This document shows positions 31,012 through 45,737 of a DNA stretch of 64,000 bases, piece after piece. Each line of letters starts with the position of its first letter. Position 1 is the stretch's first letter. Origin of the DNA: Pelomyxa schiedti (Eukaryota; Evosea; Pelobiontida; Pelomyxidae); assembly GCA_020536535.1 (NCBI GenBank), contig JAHLWZ010000803.1:1-64000 (forward strand), in the 5' to 3' direction. The notes beneath the pieces were generated by a model, which ran no database searches, was not told the origin of the DNA, and worked only from the letters and a program-made list of their open reading frames with translations. The translations under genes were made by a program, and so were the position numbers.

Positions 31012-32921
31012 ATGATGGCGGGTGTTGGAGGGGGTGCTTGCAATCGCACATTCGTTGTATTATCGCCCTCGCACAAGGATATGTACGCTCCGATCTCCCG
31101 AGATCTTACTTGCTTGTAGCCAAGCAGAAAAAGCGAACTGATACGATACGAAATCAAACCAAACAGGAGGAGCCACTTGTTTTTGTCATTGGTGCAACGA
31201 CAGGGGTGCAGATGTGCTTGCGGCACTCCGGAGATCCCGTTTTACCGACGTATAGAGGTTTTGTCTGATCCGACGACGGCACTCGCGCCAGAGCGTTCAC
31301 AAAGTGGGCCGGACTGGGCACTGCCCCCTGCTCGGAGAGAAGAAGAACTCAAGAAGTCACTTCTTATACACTTTCCTGGGCTGAAATTTGCGTACCCAGT
31401 GCGTTTTTTCGCGTTACTGCTCCCACAGTGACATATGATTGCCTGACAGCGAGTGAAGAGGTTATTTCGTTCTGACTTGTCTAAATGCAGGAACCCGCTT
31501 ACGTGAAAGTGTTTTGCCAACCAATTGTACAACGAAAGTAGTCGGGCCCTTTTGTTGTTGCTGCCTAGAACTAACTAACACACGAAACAAATGTAGGCTA
31601 CTGGAATGGGGATACACCACTGCGGCGACCACTACATGTGCTAGTCAAGATAGCGTACAATGGAACTTTCCCTCACACCAGCACACACTTTCAGCAGTTT
31701 GTGAGCTGAGGAAGCAATCGTTGTCGTGTTGTTACACCTACGAATTGAGTGTATTTGTACTTTGTTAATTAAATCCTTTTTCTGATTTTCCCAGAACCCA
31801 CCACCATGCATGAGGGACTACTTCTCTTATTTCCTTTCACCCCGTCCCAAACTTTTGCACAGCACTGTATCAGAGTCAAAACAGACGAGTTGTCTTCTTT
31901 CATCACCATATCCAAGTCCTGTGTCCCCACATCCATTTAAGAAGTCCCCTTCTACACCAGCATCTCCACCAACAACTCCGTTTCTATATGATCCTTCCAT
32001 TCAAGTCCCGTTTTCCCCACCACAACTTCCATTTTCCCCATTACAGTTTCCGTTTTCTCCACATGCACCTGATCACTCTCCACTATCCTCAAAAAGAGAA
32101 TATCTTGAATCTCCATCTTCCCCTCAAGGAACCAAAAGACAACGTGTTGACCATTCCCCTATTCCAGACAAATCACCAACCCAAGACCGAAAGCAATGCC
32201 TGTCCTGTGACAGATATCTAAGTGCTATTCCCTTCAAAGTTCACAAGGCAGCAAATGAAGTCGGACTCAAATTGTATGTACAATATGGGTGTGTTGTATG
32301 TTTCTCTTTAACCAGGTTTTTTTTTGTTTCCTCCAACCTCAAAAAGGCGCTCCACTCCACCCAGGAGACACGGTTCGACTCCAGTAATTATAAAAGATGC
32401 TTCAGGACACGTTTGTTGCAAAGCATATGCATTTCTTTCCGGAAAGTTGCCTGCCTCTGAGGAACTCAGAAATGTTCCGTCTGAAATCAATTTGTGGCAT
32501 CACATCAGTATAAGCTCACCTTTCAGACCAAAGTTCGACACGCAATGCACATATTGGTATCTGGAACCCCACACTGATGAAGAGCCTGACTACGTGGATT
32601 TATTATTCTTTGCTCGGAACAGGGCGGTGAGTTTCCGTAAAATCCACAGTTACACCATGTTTTCTAATGAGTTTAGGTACTAATTGGGCAGCTTTCACCC
32701 TCACTTCAGTGCGTTGTTTTGCACGTGCCCCATGTTTCCCGCGGAGGTACTCTCTAGACACTTCTCCTCCCCTTGCACTCTTTTCTTTTCGGTGTGGAAT
32801 AATCGCATCACAGGGGAGCATGGCTCCAGACATGGTTCCTTGGTACTTGTATCTTCCCGTAGCCTTAGGATTTTTGCCAACCCGCACGCGAACGTGTTTG
32901 AAATGCCAGCACATAAAATAA
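31012..32921 (+). CDS. Unknown protein with paired CxxC motifs and Pro/Ser-rich centre
   Basis: Not assigned to a family. Start at 31012 (MMAGVGGGACNRTFVVLSPS). Intron GTACGCTCC...AAGCAG leads to KSELIRYEIKPNRRSHLFLS, then EELKKSLLIHFPGLKFAYP. An exon near 31600 reads WNGDTPLRRPLHVLVKIAYN. A GTGAGC donor and a 95-bp intron then lead into PPPCMRDYFSYFLSPRPKLL and a Pro/Ser/Phe-rich tract with repeated PFSPPQLPFSP units. Then come KQCLSCDRYLSAIPFKVHKA, CTYWYLEPHTDEEPDYVDLL, and a C-terminal end LPTRTRTCLKCQHIK with the stop at 32919-32921. The N-terminal and C-terminal CxxC pairs could form a zinc site. The two halves are joined by inference, and the junction near 31,510-31,590 is unresolved. 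Confidence 0.5.
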
Positions 32922-33186
32922 CCAATGTGGATAGCAGTGACTCGGAATAAGACCATTAAACTTCTCATTTACCTTGTGTATTGTCACTTAGGGGAGGAGT
33001 GAGGAAGCACTTTCCGCCCTCCCTGTGTTGATGCCTAAATTGTGGGTCTTTTAAGACCACAGACCGAACATAATAAGAGACAATTCTCCATTCTCCACAC
33101 TTCCCCACACTCCCAAAAAATTTATCAGATTTTCTGGTTTTTTTTTCCCGAACTGAACAACATTTGATTCACGAAAAGGGGTGGTG

Positions 33187-36100
33187 ATGGCACACCGGTT
33201 TGGGCTGACGACGTTTCTGCAGCCGACGTACTGTTCTGTTTGTGGGTACGTCGCTCCTCCTTTTTTTTTTTTTAGTTTGCACCAAACTGCGAAATGACAC
33301 CTGGGTTGTTAGGCAATTTATATGGGGTCTGTTTCAACAGGGATACCAGTGCGAAGGTTTCTGTTTAGACCTGTATTTATTGATTTCACCTCCTCTTATT
33401 TTGGTGCTTATAGACTGTCAACAATACCCAATCCACAAGAAATGTATCAGCCAAGTAACTGCTGTTTGTCCAAAACGTAAGGATACAATGAACATTACAT
33501 TTATCTGACGTTAAACAAAAAAGAGTATGCTCAACCAATTGACCCCAGGGCAAAACACACGTCCCTGCCTTCGAATGCACCCACTGACTCAGCCACTCCT
33601 GAAACTGCAGAGGCAATTCAGGAACAAATTGCGAAATTGGAAGCATCTGTTGTCACTGAAGAGCATCAGATGGCTGGTTTATCCACCTCCCCATACCTTG
33701 ACTCTCACTTCAAGCAAAAACTCACAACCCCAAAAAAAAGCAACACAAAAACTTGTGGACATGTATGGTTCAGATAAATCCATGAAAGCTCAACTTATGG
33801 GCCAACAAGCAGAATCACAAAAGAAACTAGAAAATTTTCATGAACAACTTTCATTATTAAATGAAAAACTTGAAAAAGTGTTGGCCTCATCACGGGTCCC
33901 TCATAAGACAAGTATGCAAAACGAGTCCTCTTCTAAGAGTATCCTTCTTAACATGAAAATATCTGCAGAATCAGCGAGTGTTGAAGTAGAAGCAAACGCC
34001 ATGGAAGTGAGAGCAAATAACCCTGACCCCACAGAGCAACCAGAGCAACCACGTATCAGTTTTGAGCTTTGTACCAGGCTTACAATAATTCCAGATGATA
34101 CAAACTCGGAAAACTCGACTGAGAATTATCAAAGTTTTTCTCTACCCATTTTGTTCTTTCTCATGAATCTCTGATTGCTGTAGAGGGAATAACTATCTGT
34201 GACTATGAAGCCCGAAATGATGTTGAGATGACATTTACCAAAGGAACACCTGTGATAATAGCAAGTGAGAATGATGTAAGTAACTCATTTACATAATACC
34301 TTTCAACACAAAACAGGGTTGGTTATGGTGCACATGTGATGATGGAACTCAGGGTTGGGTGGATGAGCGTTACATCCAAAAGCTTGATGGATCAGCTAGT
34401 TCTGGTAATGAGACTGTTGACCCAGAATACACAGCTGATGAGCCTAACCCTGCCTATGAAAACCCCACACCTGATGATGACAAAAGAAGCAGTACGGAAG
34501 TTACGTATAATGAGAACCCAAATGTCAACAATCCTGATAAACTGGAGAATATCAAACCTGCATCTCCTCCACCTCATGAAGAGCCAACAAGTGAGGAGGA
34601 TGCACCACCACCACTCCCAGCTAGACAGACTGCTGTCCATGTGGTCAGCGCCGCACCAATCAAACCACAGGAAGATGAGGACTCTGACTGGGGTGACACT
34701 GAAGAAGAATCAAAACAGCCAGAAACAATCTCTCCAACTCCAAAATCCGTGGAACCTCAGAAGCAAACGGACCATTCAACAAACAAAGCCCCTGCAATCC
34801 CAGCAGAGGACCCAAAACCCGTACACACACCAACACCAGTTGTTCTAAAATCCAAGTCTCCACCCCAGAGTGAAGAGAATCAAGTAAAGCCAGCTGAATC
34901 AAAATCTGCTTTACATGACAAGAATGATTCTGAGTTGCATCAACCGAAAACTGTGAGTGATACCCATACAGAGTTGCCACAGAAACGTCCCCAACCTGTT
35001 CCCCGACCCCAACCTGCTGCACCACATGCAGTGTCCAAGGTTGATGGTACGGAGTCAAAGATCCCCAAAGATTCACATGATCAACCGAGTGCGGCACAAG
35101 GCCACTCCCAACCAGTTCTGCAACCATCTGCATCAACAAATTCCGCCAAAGCAATGCCAAAAATTCAAACACAGACCCCGGCAAATTCTCAGGAACACCC
35201 AATAACAGTGCCAACCCCTCAGGCCCATGTACCACCACAATCACAAACACCTCCCCCACAGCCACTTCAACCCCAACTCCAAACACAAACACAAGTGCAA
35301 CCGCAACCGCCGCCACAACCACAGACGCACTCGCACCCCCAGGCACAACAAGCGCAGCCACGGGCGCAACCACAGCCACGTCCCCGACCGCAACCACAAC
35401 CACAATCCAAAGTCGAAACAAAGGGATCAACAAATCCACCCACTGCTGTCTCACCTCCTCTACCTAGCACAGCTGTAGCCACATACAGTGGTAAGGAAAC
35501 CCCTTCAGTAAAGGGGAAGACTGAAGTGTCACCAACACCCACAAAATCTGACTCTAGTATCGCTAGCCAGGCAACCAAACCCGCAACAATTGCGTCAACA
35601 GAAAAAACACCCACTAGTACAAGTAGTTCCAAGCCAACTTCACCCACCACAGTGACAAGCACCAAGACAAATGCCACAACTACCTCTAATACACCAAATT
35701 CTACTATGAAGACAGAAAAACAACCAACCACTTCAAAAAACACTGTAGCTATGCCTAGAGTTTCAGCAGCATCTGCCAGCAGGATGTTACCTCCGCCACC
35801 CACAACACGAGCTTTACCAAAACCAACACAACCCACATCACAAACTAAACCAACTCCTGCGCCAACAACTGCGACTCCAAGTAAACAGCGGGCACTTCCG
35901 GCCCCAGCCCACATAGTAAAGCAGACCTCATTCACCTCCACTGTGCCTCACCAACCCACAACAGATAAACCCGCATCCGATAAATTTGAAAACACTGCCG
36001 ATAAGTCATCACACAAGACTTCAACCTTGGAGGAAAAGACTTCAGAAAAGCCTTCCGCCAAGTCTTCTGTTGCTCACAGCACACCAGCCCCCACATCAAC

Positions 36101-36692
36101 ACAAGTCGGAACTTCTCTCGCGCCTTCCACCAAACCTTCCACTTCCACCGCAGTTCACCAAACACCTACGGTCAGTGTAACACCTACCCAAACTCCAGCC
36201 ACTACCACAGCAACAAAAACCAACCCAACTCCCAGCACACAGTCCACTCCAAACCCGAAAGTACCTTCCACACAGCAACCTCCCGTGGTTTCCACAGAAT
36301 CCTCCATCAGTGCACCAAAGCCTTCTACAGCTACCGCAAGCAAAACTCCAGCACCAACAGCCACAAAAACAACCAAACCAGTCACAGCAACAACACCAAC
36401 ACATGCACCTACATCAACGACACCAACACCAACACCAACACCGGCACCAACAACTACGCTGGCATCAACACCAACACCAGCACCAACAAATCCAGTGGTC
36501 AAAGCAACACACACAACCGCGGCGAAATCCAAGAGGCCTATGCCCCAGATTCCGCCCAATGCGTTACCAATGGCCCCACCACCCCCAATACCTGCCTTCC
36601 TTCCCGATGAACCAAGTTTTGTACCTGATATTCCGGATGAAGATGCACCAGAACCTCCTGATGATGAGGCTCCTGAACCCCCAGCAGAGTAA
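33187..36692 (+). CDS. C1 and SH3 domain scaffold with a long Pro/Thr/Gln-rich disordered tail
   Basis: Exon 1 (33187) reads MAHRFGLTTFLQPTYCSVCG. The following exons complete a C1 (diacylglycerol/phorbol-ester-type) zinc domain: FIWGLFQQGYQCE, then CQQYPIHKKCISQVTAVC. Next comes a coiled coil (KKLENFHEQLSLLNEKLEKV). The SH3 domain follows near 34,180-34,390 (GITICDYEARNDVEMTFTKG, GWLWCTCDDGTQGWVDERYI). A single 2.3-kb exon then encodes about 750 residues of PXXP-, T- and Q-rich sequence, ending in an acidic Pro tail (DIPDEDAPEPPDDEAPEPPA). C1 plus SH3 is seen in STAC and other membrane-signalling adaptors. I infer recruitment to DAG-containing or actin-rich membranes. One junction near 33,680-33,750 is unresolved (frame shift of one). 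Confidence 0.78.
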
Positions 36693-36808
36693 CAACATCC
36701 TCCTCACCCTTTTTCATTTTCTAGTACAAAAAAAAAAATCCATTCTTCTTTGCGTTCGTCAATAAATTATTGTTGCACGAGGTGTTGACACAAAGTAACA
36801 ATTCTGTG

Positions 36809-39067
36809 TCAGGTGAATTGACTGAGCATTGTAGATATGAAAGTAGCTAAAAAGAGAAGAACACCAGCAATTCCGATAGCTAGTGCCGAGAGCCTGAGTG
36901 GGAAGGATGCAAGGGGCTGAGTGCTTCTCTGGGTACTGTATGGTTCTGGTGATTTGAGTGGCTGGAGGTCAGAATCGATTCTGGGTGTCTGACTAGAAGC
37001 TGATGATGGGGATGGTGATGGTGGGTCAGTAAAGACCACCAAACCACCGGGTTCCATAGAACTGCCAGTGCTGGTAGTGGGTTGGGGTTCTTCCTCTGGT
37101 GGAGTGGGAGGGGCCCGGGATGGCGACGTGAGCAGGAAGAAAATGAATCCAGGAAGGATGTAGGATAATAGGGTGCAGCCGGTGCAGCCAATAACACTTA
37201 AAACAAAATCCAGATTGCTTGTGGCCATTGCCACAGTGTATGAACCCAGAAGGAGTAGTGCCTGAGAGGGGCTCAGTTGGATTGGGCATGGGTGCATACG
37301 GTTTCACCACAGTGGCGGGCAATTGGATGAAACAGAGGACCGCGGGAGCTAAATAAAGCACTATCAAAATTCAATCTGGCAGGATTCAGTACAATGGGGT
37401 AGGAGGCCAGGATAATTAGGGTGGTACAAACTCTTGCAACCACCACTGCAACGTTGTTTGTGGGATCTTGTGAAAAATATAAGTCAAAGCACACAATAAG
37501 TGTAAAAGCGCACAGTTATTTATCACATTGGCACTTGTGTCAAAACCCCAAGTAAGATACCCAAATGTAGCAACAACCAGAAAACAGATCATACAAAACG
37601 GCATGGCGATGAAGATAACTTGGTAAGTTTTTTTTGTCGGGTTCTCTTTTCCAAATTCACTATAGATAGGGAATATCTGTGAAATTATAAGGCAACACTA
37701 TGGTGGGTGGAACAACATTCATGTGATTAACATAGGCTAAGACAAATATGGGAAACACAGAGAGAGTTTCCACACTAATATAAACTGGCCGAATCTGAAA
37801 AATGGGTAACTTAAGTCCAGGAATTTGACAATCCGCCAGTACCTCAATAGGACTGGCTGATGAGGTAACAGTAATATCATCCTGATTGAAAAAAAAATAC
37901 ACCACCATCCCTGCGATATAGCAGATAGATATTAGTCCTGCAGTACTGGAACAAAGTGAGGTACAAAAGGAGGGATATATTCCTCGTACCTAGTGAACTT
38001 CAGGGCAGAAAGCTTTTTCAAAAATGAAATAGGCCCAACAAAAATCATAGCAATGCTTATCCAGAGTCTTGATTGGTACAAAATTGCTCTAGAGTCAGGA
38101 AAGATCAACTGCATCAAATTTGGTATAATTTGCCCTTCAAAGTGATTAACCCATAAGTATGGAATGGGAAGGAAAGTACTTGCCCATGATTATTAGATAG
38201 GAACAAAGTACTCCAAAAAGAGTTAGACAGAGGATAATATCTACTGCAATAATGGGAATCCTCGAGGGCACAGCCTGAATTATAAAGGGTGAGGAAGGGA
38301 GAAATGGAAGTGTCAGACCAAACCTCTTTCATAACTGAATGAAAGGACAGGGGTGGAAACACTTTAATTCCTCTCTCTTTCCATCTTTCGATAACGACAT
38401 AGCACGACTTCACGACGAGAGTGAGTGTGAACACGGATACGAGGCCAGAGAAAACTAGCATGCTAGGGGAAAAAAAAAAGTTAGAATGCCCCCCATAATC
38501 TAGTGTCAAACCATGGACCTAGTATATATCCCATACGACTAATTGAATAAGGAAGTGCCAGAATTCCTGGTCAAGGCAATTAGAACAAGTGGCCTGGTTG
38601 GGTGCTATCAAGCCAAAAGAAATCACTCCTCACCTGCTCCAATAGTGGCCTTGATCAAATTAATAGAACTACTCAGAACTCCAGCACCAGTTTTATTGGG
38701 TTCTAATTGTATTCCTTTAGGGAGAAAAATCAACAAAACGAAATCAACCTATTGGTTCTTGTTGGTTCTCAGGTAGGTATTCTCCCTCTAGTTCTTCAAT
38801 TTCCTCGTCACCTTCCCTGGACCTGCCCAGGCATCCCATAATCAAGTCTCGCCACGCATCGAACGTCTCCGACCACGTCGGCTCGACGAAATCAGTGGGC
38901 ATTCCCAGTGCCTGCACAGTTGCGTCGTTGCTACTGCTGAAGGTTGCGGGGACACTGCTGTGCCCGCGGTGGGGATTATGGGACTGGCGACGTTCACCAA
39001 CAACTTGGTACCCACTGTTGACGCTGAAGGTGTCCATTTCCACCACTTCATCGTCCCCGTTGTCCAT
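36809..39067 (-). CDS. Amino-acid/auxin permease family transporter (SLC38-like)
   Basis: Start at 39067 (MDNGDDEVVEMDTFSVNSGY), then an acidic N-terminal cytosolic region of about 110 residues. The first helix region reads GAGVLSSSINLIKATIGAG, then ILALPYSISRMGYILGP after a GTGAGG intron, the signature of the AAAP fold. Further exons give hydrophobic spans (FPIFVLAYVNHMNVVP, LLLLGSYTVAMATSNLDFVL, LSYILPGFIFFLL) and a loop rich in Pro/Ser near the end. The last span is ALAIGIAGVLLFLATFIST and the stop is at 36809. About eight short introns. Substrate (neutral amino acids) is inferred from the family only. Confidence 0.72.
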
Positions 39068-39386
39068 TTTACTGCTTTACGGTTCCCGGAAAGTGCTCCG
39101 TTCTTCATCTCGAACTTTCACCTAAATCACAATTCATTGGCAGCACTATCTTCCTCCCCAGGACAGTTCTGGGCCCCCGCGGATGATATAAGCTGGAACA
39201 CACATTGTTTTTATTTAGTTCCATACCCTGAATCAGAGAATAGTATGCTCAGCTGGAACTCGATCTATAGAGTTTGTCCAAGTCTCCCTGGAGTTCTTTC
39301 AAAGAGGGCCTTTTTTTTCCCTTTAAAACCGGCACAGAAAAAAAAAAAGTAAAAACCAAATTAAAAACAACCACAAGAAGCGCACC
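39068..39386. promoter_or_regulatory. Divergent promoter region between the SLC38-like and PIWI genes
   Basis: About 320 bp. Plus-strand frames are open here but carry no recognisable domain and run across the minus gene start, so I treat them as shadows. Just before the PIWI start there is a T8/TTTAAA stretch (39,310-39,325) and an A11 tract (39,338-39,348), giving an A-rich leader. Confidence 0.35.
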
Positions 39387-43262
<3,876 letters not shown>

Positions 43263-43525
43263 TTACGTAACAAAACATTGTTGAGTCAATTTTCTTCTTG
43301 TTAGTCAAACTTTGTGCACTAAAGTTGCAGCCCAGTTTGGTTGGCCCAAGGATCTGCTTCTATCTTGAGATAAAGTAAAAACCCCGAATGGCGGAATTTT
43401 CAGCTTTTAAGCTGGTCGCAATTGTGATTTACAGAAACAAACGTAAAAACAATTCAGCAAGCCGCAGGCGCAACCACCAAAGAGCAACGCAGAAAAAATA
43501 AAGCGTTCACCAACCATATTACAAA

Positions 43526-44126
43526 ATGACAACAACGTACTCGTCAGGACATTTCAGGGCCGGCCGACCAACAAAACCCCTGCCATCGCAACCAATGTTG
43601 ATTTATTCTGGTACTGAGGGAAAGTATGGTTGCCTGTGCAATTTTTACGAGGAGCCGTTCGAACACGAGGGACAAATTTGGCCTACAATAGAGCATTGGT
43701 TTCAATCCCAAAAATTCACAACACCAGAATACCAGGAGCAAGTATGCAAACACTCGCCATTTGGCAGGAGAAAAACCAGCCCAATGCCACTCAAGCTTTA
43801 TATTTTGTGTTAACGCATAACCTTCCCAGATAAGGCAAGCCAAGACAGCCGATGAAGCCAAGGAGCTGGGCTCGCAGAGGAGGCCTGATTACCGGCCCGA
43901 TTGGCCACAAGTGCGAGAGGCCGTCATGATGGCCGGGCTGAGGTCAAAGTTCAACCAGAACGCGGAGCTCAGGCGAATCCTGATCGAGACTGGCGACGTG
44001 TTGCTGGCAGAGTACGCTCCCGACGATGCATTATGGGGTGATGGCGGCGACGGCAAGGGAAAGAATTTGATGGGTGTACTTCTGGCAGTGCTGAGGGATG
44101 AGCTGAAAAAGGAAGAGGGACTGTAA
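43526..44126 (+). CDS. NADAR-domain protein (YbiA/DUF1768 family)
   Basis: Family members are N-glycosidases; described activities include breaking down damaged riboflavin intermediates (YbiA) and removing ADP-ribose from guanine. Exon 1 starts at 43526 and reads YGCLCNFYEEPFEHEGQIWP, then TIEHWFQSQKFTTPEYQEQ. After an intron (about 43,742-43,831) come IRQAKTADEAKELGSQRRPD, YRPDWPQVREAVMMAGLRSK, ETGDVLLAEYAPDDALWGDG and GKGKNLMGVLLAVLRDELKK. The G..SNF-like, EHWFQ, W..V, FWG-like and G.G.NLLG-like motifs of the family are all present, although SNFY is CNFY and FWG is LWG. Length (about 170 residues) is normal for the domain. The cellular substrate here is unknown. Confidence 0.87.
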
Positions 44127-44326
44127 GTTAACTTACACACTGCAGCACCTCGGGTGTTGTGTGTACTTTTTGGAACTCAATTTTGCAGTGCTGGTGCTGG
44201 TGATTGTTGCTGTTGCTGGTCTTTATTTAACTCTGGGGAAAAAAAAAAAATACCAAGTCTTTTCTGTTTCTTACAACGAAACATTGGTTTTTTTTTCCTT
44301 TTTCTTTTCACATCAGGCATTTGTTT

Positions 44327-45183
44327 TTAGATCACAAGCCGATAGGTGATGTACCGCCCAGCGGTCTCACTTGCTCGTGATATCCTAACGACCTTGTGTA
44401 TTTGCAAATTAAATAGTGCCACTCAAAACGAAGAAGAAAACCTGCCCACGCTGGAGACCATAGTAACGAGCGACCGGGTCACGCAGTAGCATTCTTGGCA
44501 GTTGTGTTTCCTTCAATTTACTGAAAATTTTTGTTATCAGAGGTAAGGACTTGGTACTTACTATCTTGTCAAGAGCTCATGTTTATCATCTGCAGACAAC
44601 ACAACGTGCGCTGGTACCAATGAATGCCGTGTGATGTTTATCATTAACTCCTGCTCAGTGAAATCTTCTATTATATATTCCGCCACGGTTTGTATAGCCT
44701 TTAAAATATGTAAATAAATAAATTAATAAAGTAAATTGAGGCACAGTTTTTGCCATAGGTGTTATCCCTGTTTGACAAACCAATATCCCTCTCTTGGCTC
44801 CCTCCCCCTCCAAGCGATTCATGAATCTAAGTTTTGTTGGATTGGGAAAAAAAAAAAAAAAGGAGTACTCTCTAACATATGCCGTTGCCACTTTAGCTTC
44901 CGGAGGAAAGGCCACCATAACAACATCAGCATAGTCGTCTTTCTTCCTTTTTAGAAGCAACAATCCGTCCCGTCTTTTGTTTAAAAAATTAGAGACATAA
45001 GGGAGATAGCTAGCAGTTGGGGAAAAAAACATACGCCACAGTGCCATCTCTGCTGTGGTTGTTGCGAAACTCTTCGAAAGGCATGTCGCGCTCGGCGTCA
45101 GTGACGATGTACCCGCGGTCCCACAACATCTCAAGGACAGTACGTCGAACACGATACAACCGATTCACCTCGTCTATGTTCAT
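44327..45183 (-). CDS. RNA polymerase I/II/III shared subunit RPB5 (RPABC1)
   Basis: Subunit common to the three nuclear RNA polymerases. Exons in order: [20 protein letters not shown] with [20 protein letters not shown] (from 45183); the [20 protein letters not shown] strand region; [70 protein letters not shown]; and [20 protein letters not shown] with the stop at 44327-44329. The last two are the nearly invariant C-terminal assembly domain that contacts RPB1. At least six introns, one with an A-rich insertion near 44,850 (a T15 tract on the sense strand). Length about 205 residues is typical. Confidence 0.93.
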
Positions 45184-45737
45184 TCCTACGGTGGTCCAGA
45201 CGTAGTATGCGGATTTGCGACTCGCGTGCCAGACACCCGACGCTAATTACAAAGTGGAAAAGCGCAATTACGAGATTCTCTAAGAGGAACAACTTGTTTT
45301 CTGGTTCCTCAGCATAAAATAAATTGAAGCAGCTCTTGTGGTGGACATGGGACCCCGACCACGTGGGATCCACTGAGACCAGATTTTGTTCTTCTCAGAA
45401 ACTTGTGAATCAAGGACCGACGATGTGGACGCTGGCAAGGATGCACAGTGTCCTCTTCTTCATTACGGACTCAGGCTGTTTTCACATAGTGGGGCAGAGA
45501 AAGGCGCGTACGGTGCCCAATGGACACCACCTTCAGGCGGTTGTCATGCTTGCTGCATATTAAGGCAACTTCTTGGCAGTACTGTATGTTGTCAGGTGGT
45601 ACAGCCTGTCTGGTTGCTGTGGAGTGGGTTCCTAAAGGGAAGAGGGGGAGAAGGGGTTTCTTCGCACCAAGCTCAGCACCTTGCTGGGTTCTTTAGGAAA
45701 GAGTTGTTGGGGCAAAACAAAGATAACGAGGCCAATG
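45184..45737. other. Region between RPB5 and the NHL gene, coding status unclear
   Basis: About 550 bp. Two plus-strand frames overlap from 45,324 to 45,600 and both look partly protein-like (for example WTLARMHSVLFFITDSG and GAYGAQWTPPSGGCHACC), but I could not decide between them or join either to the downstream gene. It may include the first exons of the NHL protein, or only 5' UTR and promoter for the two divergent genes. Confidence 0.3.

Noticed and set aside
34660-36559. Large minus-strand frames of Val/Gly/Ala opposite the C1-SH3 tail
   Set aside because: They mirror ACA/CCA/CAA-rich codons on the plus strand. The plus strand carries the SH3-linked frame with conserved domains.
44161-44349. 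Hydrophobic plus-strand frame after the NADAR gene as a membrane-peptide gene
   Set aside because: It overlaps the last exon of RPB5 on the other strand and is T-rich; more likely NADAR 3' UTR.
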